Assembly: GCA_034659475.1 (NCBI GenBank)
Contig: JAYEHK010000086.1
Coordinates: forward strand, 1-17,066
DNA: 17,066 nucleotides
Reading direction: 5' to 3'
Origin: JAYEHK01 sp034659475
GTDB lineage: Bacteria; Bacillota; Syntrophomonadia; Syntrophomonadales; Syntrophomonadaceae
Part shown: one piece after another, positions 8,047-13,236 of the stretch
How positions within the stretch are numbered: the stretch's first letter is position 1
Layout: every line of letters starts with the position of its first letter
Made by a program: the position numbers and the translations under genes
The notes under the pieces: generated by a model
The model's database searches: none
Seen by the model: the letters and a program-made list of their open reading frames with translations, nothing else
What the model was told of the DNA's origin: nothing

Positions 8047-9639
8047 GTGGAAAAGAAAAAAATTATAGTAACAGAAAGAATTGCTGAAGAGGGATTAGCA
8101 CTTTTAAGAAAAGAAGCAGAGGTTGATTTCAGGGACGGGATATCCCGGGAAGATTTGCTTTCCATCATTGATCAATATGATGCACTCATTGTAAGAAGTG
8201 TAACTAAAGTCAATGAAGAGTTAATTGAAAAAGGTACTCGTATAAAAGTGATTGGGCGTGCCGGTAATGGAATTGACAATATTGATGTAGAAACCTGTAC
8301 GAAAAATGGTATTATTGTTGCCAATACCCCGGACAGCAACACCATATCGGCGGCAGAGCAGACTATTAGTTTGTTGCTTTCATCCGTTCGTAATACGGCC
8401 TGGGCCAACAATGTGCTCAAAGGCGGCATCTGGGATCGTAAGCCTTTCCGTGGGGCTGAACTCTATGGAAAAACGGCGGGTATTGTAGGACTGGGCAGAA
8501 TAGGCTCTATGGTTGCCACCCGTTTAAAATCCTTTAACATGAAAGTTATTGCCTATGATCCGTATATTGGGGATGATCGATTTGAGCGCTATGGGGTAGA
8601 AAAAAAGAATACCCTGGAAGAACTCATGCAGGAAGCCGATATCATTACGGTACACACCCCCAGAAATGAAGAAACTATGCATATTCTTGATGGGGATGCA
8701 CTTAGCTATGCCAAAGATGGGGTACGTATTGTAAACTGTGCACGTGGTGGAATCATCGATGAAAAAGCCATGCTTCAAGGATTAGAAAGCGGCAAGATTG
8801 CCTCTATCGGACTGGATGTTTATGAAAAGGAACCCGCGCAGGGGAACCCGCTGTTTGAGTATTCCAATGTCGTATGTACACCCCATCTTGGTGCGGATAC
8901 CTTTGAAGCACAGAAGAGAGTGGGAGAAGATATTGCCGAGCAGGTCATCAAAGCATTGCGTGGAGAAATTGTACCCAATGTCATTAATCTTCCGACACTG
9001 CTGCACGATGAACTGAAATATCTTAAACCCTATATTGATCTGAGCGAGAAATTGGGAAGCATTTATTATCAGGTAGCCAAAACGCCGGTAGACCGTGTTG
9101 AGCTAACCTATAGCGGACCGATTACTATGAATGATACCGGTATACTCACCATCGCCTTTTTAAAAGGACTCATGGAAGCGGTACTGGGAGAAAAAGTCAC
9201 CTATGTTAATGCCCTCATGATGGCAGAAGAACGTGGCATAAGGGTTCATGAAAAGATACAGGAGAGAAGCCCTAAACGATATAAAAATCTGGTTAGTGCT
9301 AAAATCTACAATGAAAGCCAGGCACTACAGATTGCCGGAACCCTATCCCGAGCTAGAAGCCCCCTGATGGTAGAAATGAATGACTTTGAAACTGAATCGA
9401 ACCTGGAGGGATATGTCCTCATCGTTGAAAACGAGGATCGTCCCAGAATGATCGGACCAGTAGCCACGATGTTAGGCGATGAAGGAGTCAATATTGCTAC
9501 CATGAAGGTCGCCAGACAGGTAAAAGGACAAAGAGCAGTGATGATCTTTAACGTAGATAACAAAGTGGAAAAACCAATCTTAGAAAAACTCAGTGCAATG
9601 GATGGAATTCTAGGTAAAGCGACTTTGCTTCAGTTTTAA
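8047..9639 (+). CDS. serA: D-3-phosphoglycerate dehydrogenase, long ACT-containing form
   Basis: SerA oxidises 3-phosphoglycerate to 3-phosphohydroxypyruvate with NAD, the first step of serine synthesis. I choose GTG at 8047 (530 residues) because AAAGGAG (8032-8038) precedes it and the protein then starts with MEKKKIIVTERIAEEG. The longer frame from 7960 would overlap the aminotransferase gene by 65 bp. The Rossmann motif is GLGRIG (148-153). The catalytic triad of the D-2-hydroxyacid dehydrogenase family is R233 (NCARGG), E262 (DVYEKEP) and H280 (TPHLGAD). A regulatory ASB domain and a C-terminal ACT domain follow. The ACT domain starts near YVLIVENEDRPRMIG and ends at the protein's C-terminus, suggesting serine feedback. 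Family length and all key residues are as expected. It is under the serine T-box. Confidence 0.96.
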   Translation: MEKKKIIVTERIAEEGLALLRKEAEVDFRDGISREDLLSIIDQYDALIVRSVTKVNEELIEKGTRIKVIGRAGNGIDNIDVETCTKNGIIVANTPDSNTISAAEQTISLLLSSVRNTAWANNVLKGGIWDRKPFRGAELYGKTAGIVGLGRIGSMVATRLKSFNMKVIAYDPYIGDDRFERYGVEKKNTLEELMQEADIITVHTPRNEETMHILDGDALSYAKDGVRIVNCARGGIIDEKAMLQGLESGKIASIGLDVYEKEPAQGNPLFEYSNVVCTPHLGADTFEAQKRVGEDIAEQVIKALRGEIVPNVINLPTLLHDELKYLKPYIDLSEKLGSIYYQVAKTPVDRVELTYSGPITMNDTGILTIAFLKGLMEAVLGEKVTYVNALMMAEERGIRVHEKIQERSPKRYKNLVSAKIYNESQALQIAGTLSRARSPLMVEMNDFETESNLEGYVLIVENEDRPRMIGPVATMLGDEGVNIATMKVARQVKGQRAVMIFNVDNKVEKPILEKLSAMDGILGKATLLQF

Positions 9640-9659
9640 TTAGAAAATAGGATTTTTTT

Positions 9660-9755
9660 AACGCAGATTCACGCTGATGTCCACTGATTAACGCTGATAA
9701 TTTCAAAATATAAAAAACAGCGTTAATCTGCGACAATTAGCGGTAATCAGCGTTG
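9660..9755. repeat. Mirrored decamer-repeat palindrome between serA and serS
   Basis: Four tandem 10-base units of consensus ACGCTGATTA run from 9661 to 9700: ACGCAGATTC / ACGCTGATGT / CCACTGATTA / ACGCTGATAA. After an A/T-rich spacer, units of the opposite orientation follow at 9724-9753 (TAATCTGCGA / CAATTAGCGG / TAATCAGCGT), preceded by a partial AACAGCGT. The halves form an imperfect inverted repeat of about 39 bp with roughly 28 matches. It resembles intergenic palindromic elements dispersed in many bacterial genomes; copy number here cannot be seen. Confidence 0.7.
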
Positions 9756-9883
9756 AAATCGTTCCCATTCCCGGTTGCCCGCTAATTTTCATAGGTGGTT
9801 GTGTCCTCTGGATATGGAGGGTTAGTAAGCAAAATAGAGAATTTTTAAATAGAACCCCTGGTACAGGAAAGGAAGTAAAATAA

Positions 9884-11155
9884 ATGTTAGATGCAAAAAT
9901 GATTAGAGCCAATCCGGAAAAAATAGAAGAAGCGCTGAACAACAGAAATATGCCCGGCGCATTAAAGAATTTCCTTGAACTTGATGAAAAAAGACGTAAA
10001 ATATTAACACAGGTGGAAGAAATCAAAAAGTTTCGTAACACTGCTTCACAGGAGATTGGGAAACTCAAGAAGAAGGGTGAAGAGCCGGAAGAACTGATGG
10101 AAAAGGTCCGTCAGGCAGGACAGCAGATCAAAGACTATGAAGACGGATTGAAAGTCGTGGAAAACGAGCTGGATCATATCCTGTACCGTATTCCGAATCT
10201 TCCCCATGAAAGTGTCCCGGTTGGACCTGATGAAGCCAATAATGTGGAAATCCGCAGGTGGGGAGAACCATCAAAGTTTGATTATGAGACGTTAGCCCAC
10301 TGGGACATCGGGCCAAATTTGGATATTCTGGATTTTGAAAGGGCAGCTAAACTTTCCGGGGCGCGTTTCACGGTATACAAAGGATGGGGAGCCAGGTTAG
10401 AAAGAGCGGTAATTAATTTTTTCCTGGATACCCATACCACCAAGCATGGTTATCAGGAAATACTTCCACCCTTTATGGTAACCGCAGAATGTATGCTGGG
10501 GACTGGACAGCTTCCCAAATTTGCAGATGATATGTTCAAAATAGAGGGTCGGGATATGTATATGATTCCCACAGCCGAAGTGCCGCTGACCAACCTGTAT
10601 CGGGAAGAGATTATCGATGGAAAAGAGCTCCCGCTGTATGTGACAGCCTATACAGCCTGTTTCCGAGCTGAGGCAGGGTCTGCGGGAAGAGATACCCGCG
10701 GGGTCATTCGGCAGCACCAGTTTAACAAAGTTGAGATGGTGAAAATCGTCCCAGCAGAGACCTCTTATGAGGAACTGGAAAAACTCACAGCAGACGCAGA
10801 AGATGTTCTGCAGCTCCTGGGTTTGCCTTATAGAGTTATGCTATTGAGTACAGGTGATATGGGCTTTTCCTCCGCGAAAACCTATGACCTGGAGGTGTGG
10901 ATGCCCTCTTACAATGATTATAAAGAAATCTCATCCTGTTCGAACTGTGAAGATTTCCAGGCGCGCAGAGCTAATATTCGTTATCGTCCGGCCACTAAGG
11001 CCAAAATACAATATGCGCATACCCTGAATGGATCAGGTGTAGCCGTCGGCAGGACAGTAGCTGCGATCCTTGAAAATTATCAGCAACCAGACGGTTCTGT
11101 GATCGTACCGGAAGCCCTTCGTCCGTATATGGGTGGACTTGAGATCATACGATAA
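9884..11155 (+). CDS. serS: Seryl-tRNA synthetase
   Basis: SerS is a class IIa aminoacyl-tRNA synthetase that charges tRNA-Ser in the cytoplasm, 423 residues as usual. The N-terminal region (about 25-105) is the two-helix coiled-coil arm that reads the long variable arm of tRNA-Ser. Then come GTGQLPKF (206-213), PTAEVPLTNLY (229-239, serine and ATP contacts), motif 2 FRAEAGSAGRDTRG (260-273) with QHQFNKVE, and motif 3 GSGVAVGRTVAAILEN near the C-terminus. The start is ATG at 9884 with GGAAAGGAAG just upstream. No clear terminator lies after serA, so serS may be the last gene of the T-box operon, although 244 bp containing a palindromic repeat separate them. Four tRNA-Ser genes follow immediately. 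Confidence 0.97.
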   Translation: MLDAKMIRANPEKIEEALNNRNMPGALKNFLELDEKRRKILTQVEEIKKFRNTASQEIGKLKKKGEEPEELMEKVRQAGQQIKDYEDGLKVVENELDHILYRIPNLPHESVPVGPDEANNVEIRRWGEPSKFDYETLAHWDIGPNLDILDFERAAKLSGARFTVYKGWGARLERAVINFFLDTHTTKHGYQEILPPFMVTAECMLGTGQLPKFADDMFKIEGRDMYMIPTAEVPLTNLYREEIIDGKELPLYVTAYTACFRAEAGSAGRDTRGVIRQHQFNKVEMVKIVPAETSYEELEKLTADAEDVLQLLGLPYRVMLLSTGDMGFSSAKTYDLEVWMPSYNDYKEISSCSNCEDFQARRANIRYRPATKAKIQYAHTLNGSGVAVGRTVAAILENYQQPDGSVIVPEALRPYMGGLEIIR

Positions 11156-11169
11156 GTAGGATTTAGCAG

Positions 11170-11192
11170 AACAAATGCTCAGTGCATCTGTT
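11170..11192 (+). other. Small inverted repeat after serS, touching the tRNA promoter
   Basis: AACAAATGC (11170-11178) pairs with GCATCTGTT (11184-11192) with one mismatch around a 5-base loop. It has no T tract, so it is not a typical terminator. Its right arm overlaps the first two bases of the TTGACA box of the tRNA promoter. It may be a serS mRNA 3' structure or a binding site. Confidence 0.4.
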
Positions 11193-11219
11193 GACAATAG
11201 GATAACCCTATGATATACT
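11191..11219 (+). promoter_or_regulatory. Strong promoter of the tRNA-tadA operon
   Basis: A perfect TTGACA (11191-11196), a 17-base spacer and TATACT (11214-11219) stand about 40 bp before the first tRNA. The near-consensus quality is what is expected of a stable-RNA promoter. It would drive the two Ser tRNAs and two Arg tRNAs, tadA, and the last two Ser tRNAs. Confidence 0.85.
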
Positions 11220-11258
11220 TTTTTTTGCATTGGGCAAGTACCATGCATCCTTCTTGAT

Positions 11259-11348
11259 GGAGGGGTGTCCGAGCGGTTGAAGGAGGCGGTCTTGAAAACC
11301 GTTGAACCTTAACGGGTTCCGTGGGTTCGAATCCCACCTCCTCCGCCA
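11259..11348 (+). tRNA. tRNA-Ser(TGA)
   Basis: The acceptor GGAGGGG pairs with CTCCTCC; discriminator G73 and an encoded CCA end the gene. The anticodon loop CTTGAAA gives TGA, reading UCN/UCA. The extra nucleotides between the anticodon stem and the T stem form the long variable arm of a class II tRNA. The T loop is GGTTCGAATCC. Confidence 0.96.
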
Positions 11349-11356
11349 TTGAATAT

Positions 11357-11449
11357 GGAGAGATGGCTGAGTTGGCTGAAGGCGCTCGCCTGCTAAGCGA
11401 GTAAGCGGGTTAAACTGCTTCGAGGGTTCGAATCCCTCTCTCTCCGCCA
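11357..11449 (+). tRNA. tRNA-Ser(GCT)
   Basis: The acceptor GGAGAGA pairs with the TCTCTCC arm; discriminator G and an encoded CCA follow. The anticodon stem CTCGC/GCGAG encloses CTGCTAA, giving GCT for AGC/AGU codons. A long variable arm is present. It lies 8 bp after the previous tRNA. Confidence 0.96.
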
Positions 11450-11489
11450 CTATTATTTTGGTTGGATGTAACTTCTTAATGTAAATTGT

Positions 11490-11566
11490 GCGCCCGTAGC
11501 TCAGCTGGATAGAGTGACAGGCTACGAACCTGGAGGTCGGGGGTTCGAATCCCTCCGGGCGTACCA
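11490..11566 (+). tRNA. tRNA-Arg(ACG)
   Basis: A 77-nt class I tRNA with acceptor GCGCCCG/CGGGCGT (G1-U72 wobble), discriminator A and encoded CCA. The anticodon loop CTACGAA gives ACG. A34 of this tRNA is the universal bacterial target of TadA, which converts it to inosine to read CGU, CGC and CGA. The tadA gene lies only 130 bp downstream in the same array. Confidence 0.95.
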
Positions 11567-11598
11567 TATGAATATTCGTTCTTATTAAAATAAATTGA

Positions 11599-11675
11599 GC
11601 GCCCGTAGCTCAGCAGGACAGAGCAACGGTTTCCTAAACCGTGTGCCAGGGGTTCGAGTCCCTTCGGGCGCACCA
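11599..11675 (+). tRNA. tRNA-Arg(CCT)
   Basis: A 77-nt tRNA with acceptor GCGCCCG/CGGGCGC, discriminator A and encoded CCA. The stem ACGGT/ACCGT encloses TTCCTAA, giving anticodon CCT for AGG. The D-arm region is nearly identical to that of the preceding tRNA-Arg(ACG). Confidence 0.95.
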
Positions 11676-11695
11676 TTTGGCGGTGAGTCCCGACT

Positions 11696-12193
11696 ATGAG
11701 GGATAAAGAATATATGATGCTGGCGCTTCATCAGGCACAAAAGGCAGCGGTGATCGGAGAAATCCCAGTAGGCGCAGTGGTAGTATATGATGATGAAGTT
11801 ATATCATTTGCCCACAATGAAAAAGAACTTCGCAATGATGCGACAGCACATGCTGAAATGCTTGCGATGCAAAGGGCAGCGAAACATCTTGGGGTCTGGC
11901 GCCTCACAGGGGCGACAATGTATTGTACATTGGAACCATGTCCCATGTGTGCCGGAGCCATGATCAATACGCGTTTAAGCAAACTGGTTTACGGTGTGAG
12001 AGATCCAAAGGCAGGATCAGCGGGGTCAGCAATAGACCTCCTGCGGTATCCAGGTCTGAACCATCAAGTGGAGATTGAACAGGGAATACTTGAAGAAGAA
12101 TGCGCACAAGTGTTGCAGACGTTCTTCGAGGATTTGAGGAGAGATGGCCGAGTTGGTCGAAGGCGCTCGACTCGAAATCGAGTAGGCGGGTGA
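11696..12193 (+). CDS. tadA: tRNA-specific adenosine deaminase TadA, 3' end inside a tRNA gene
   Basis: TadA deaminates A34 of tRNA-Arg(ACG) to inosine. The 165-residue protein shows the zinc deaminase motif AHAEM (H52, proton-shuttling E54) and PCPMC (C82, C85), plus the GEIPVGAVVV start and the NTRLSKLVYGVRDPKAGS block of TadA. The start is ATG at 11696, 20 bp after tRNA-Arg(CCT), with a modest GGTGAG at 11682-11687. The conserved part ends at about QTFFEDLRR (141-149). Codons 148-165 lie within tRNA-Ser(CGA), giving a basic tail GRVGRRRSTRNR and a TGA inside the tRNA variable-arm region. Its only good promoter is that of the tRNA operon, so it is probably made from a tRNA precursor transcript. 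Confidence 0.95.
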   Translation: MRDKEYMMLALHQAQKAAVIGEIPVGAVVVYDDEVISFAHNEKELRNDATAHAEMLAMQRAAKHLGVWRLTGATMYCTLEPCPMCAGAMINTRLSKLVYGVRDPKAGSAGSAIDLLRYPGLNHQVEIEQGILEEECAQVLQTFFEDLRRDGRVGRRRSTRNRVGG

Positions 12194-12231
12194 TCCCCGC
12201 CTCGTGAGTTCGAATCTCACTCTCTCCGCCA
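12138..12231 (+). tRNA. tRNA-Ser(CGA), overlapping the tadA 3' end
   Basis: The acceptor GGAGAGA pairs with TCTCTCC; discriminator G73 and encoded CCA follow. The anticodon stem CTCGA/TCGAG encloses CTCGAAA, giving CGA for UCG. The long variable arm GGCGGGTGATCCCCGCC is a perfect-looking hairpin. The first 56 nt are also tadA coding sequence on the same strand. Confidence 0.96.
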
Positions 12232-12272
12232 CTTTAATAACTACTACAATTTAATAGATGTCTTTTTTTTGT

Positions 12273-12365
12273 GGAGAGGTGGCTGAGTACGGCTGAAGGC
12301 GCGCGATTGGAAATCGCGTAACGTGTCAAAAGCGTTCAAGGGTTCAAATCCCTTCCTCTCCGCCA
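12273..12365 (+). tRNA. tRNA-Ser(GGA)
   Basis: The acceptor GGAGAGG pairs with CCTCTCC; discriminator G and encoded CCA follow. The stem CGCGA/TCGCG encloses TTGGAAA, giving GGA for UCC/UCU. This completes the usual bacterial serine anticodon set TGA, GCT, CGA and GGA in this array. A T-rich run (12261-12270) lies just before it without a stem, so it is not a terminator. Confidence 0.96.
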
Positions 12366-12380
12366 TTATTAAGAATTACC

Positions 12381-12412
12381 AAGGGGTTTCAGGTTTTGAT
12401 CTGGAACCCCTT
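12381..12412 (+). terminator. Probable terminator of the tRNA operon
   Basis: AAGGGGTTTCAG (12381-12392) pairs with CTGGAACCCCTT (12401-12412), 12 pairs with one G-U, around an 8-base loop. The following bases are only moderately T-rich (CTTGCTGTTTCT), so termination may be imperfect. It lies 15 bp after the last tRNA. Confidence 0.72.
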
Positions 12413-13236
12413 CTTGCTGTTTCTAATTAAGATTTTAAGGTTGCTCCAGAACCGATTATTTAATGGTTGGAAGGCGACGTGTCAGCCTGCGGATAACGGA
12501 AAAAGGCATGTGTTCTAGCCCACCGCTGGTTTCTTGTGGTGTAGCATGCTCGCTTCTTTTATTCAGTTAAGGAATTTACAGACCAATTCATCCGTTACTT
12601 TTACACATGCCATATTTGCTGAAGTATAGGGTACTTTTAAGAAAACCACAGTAATAATGGAAGGATTTATTTAATCCAACGGGTACAGGCATTCTCTGGT
12701 ATGGACTATCAGTAAGTTCACACGAAAATACCTAATAATCCTATTAAAAGCAATGACCTATAGTCTCGTTTATGATCAATTCACACGGTGCTAGCAGAGG
12801 TTATTTTCATACTCGTTTGTGTTTCCCGATCATGGGGGTTGATAAGTTGGTGTTTAGGCACCGAAGAGTTTAAGAAGAGTAAAAATGAAGGCTTTTTGGA
12901 AGGATTTTTAGAGGATTGAGATTATCTCCTAAAGTTCTAGTACAAACAGAAGCAACTGACGAGAAAAAGCCTTAATTTAATTCGCAGAGTGATCGTGGAT
13001 TTGACCAGTAAAAATGTGGGTTTACAAGCATTATTGGTAATTTAAGGAAGTTCGCTTGCCGTAGACGTATCAAAGGGATAGGTCTGTTCTCCTAGATTTT
13101 ACTCTTATCTATGACAGCATAAGCAGGATTACTGGTAATTTTGACGAAACAATTACCATTGCTATAAATATACATTATACTGTTTATATAATGACCTCTG
13201 TAAGATTGGCAGGATAATAGAAAGTGGAGGAATATC
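12413..13236. other. Long gene-free region between tRNA operon and restriction locus
   Basis: About 820 bp with no ORF that I can defend on either strand and no recognisable SRP RNA, tRNA or riboswitch signature. It contains an inverted repeat GGCATGTGT (12505-12513) / ACACATGCC (12603-12611) with smaller bulged pairings inside. A second repeat is AAGGCTTTTT (12888-12897) / AAAAAGCCTT (12964-12973). The last 100 bp hold promoter and operator-like sequences for the next gene. In related genomes the SRP RNA and dnaX normally follow this tRNA/tadA cluster, so this looks like the left flank of inserted DNA. Confidence 0.55.
13134..13192 (+). promoter_or_regulatory. Promoter with a possible operator for the methylase operon
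   Basis: A perfect inverted repeat GGTAATT (13134-13140) / AATTACC (13151-13157) frames TTGACG (13141-13146). TATAAA (13163-13168) follows with a 16-base spacer. Alternative -10-like boxes TATACT (13176-13181) and TATAAT (13187-13192) also occur. A further direct copy of GGTAATTT lies at 13036-13043. The arrangement suggests a dimeric regulator binding over the -35 box; which -10 is used is uncertain. Confidence 0.5.

Noticed and set aside
11208..11676. Reverse-strand ORFs reading GFEPPTSRF / GFEPSKQF
   Set aside because: These are antisense translations of the tRNA array, a well-known annotation artefact; the same applies to the reverse ORF at 12026-12232.
12342..12365. tRNA-Ser(GGA) 3' end as an integration att site with a copy inside the window
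   Set aside because: No second copy of the tRNA 3' end was seen downstream of 12365, and no integrase gene is visible.
12413..12620. SRP (4.5S/6S) RNA gene expected after tadA/tRNA-Ser
   Set aside because: I could not find the conserved SRP apical motif (GGTCCGGAAGGAAGCAG-like); the few GGAAGG matches have no supporting helix.
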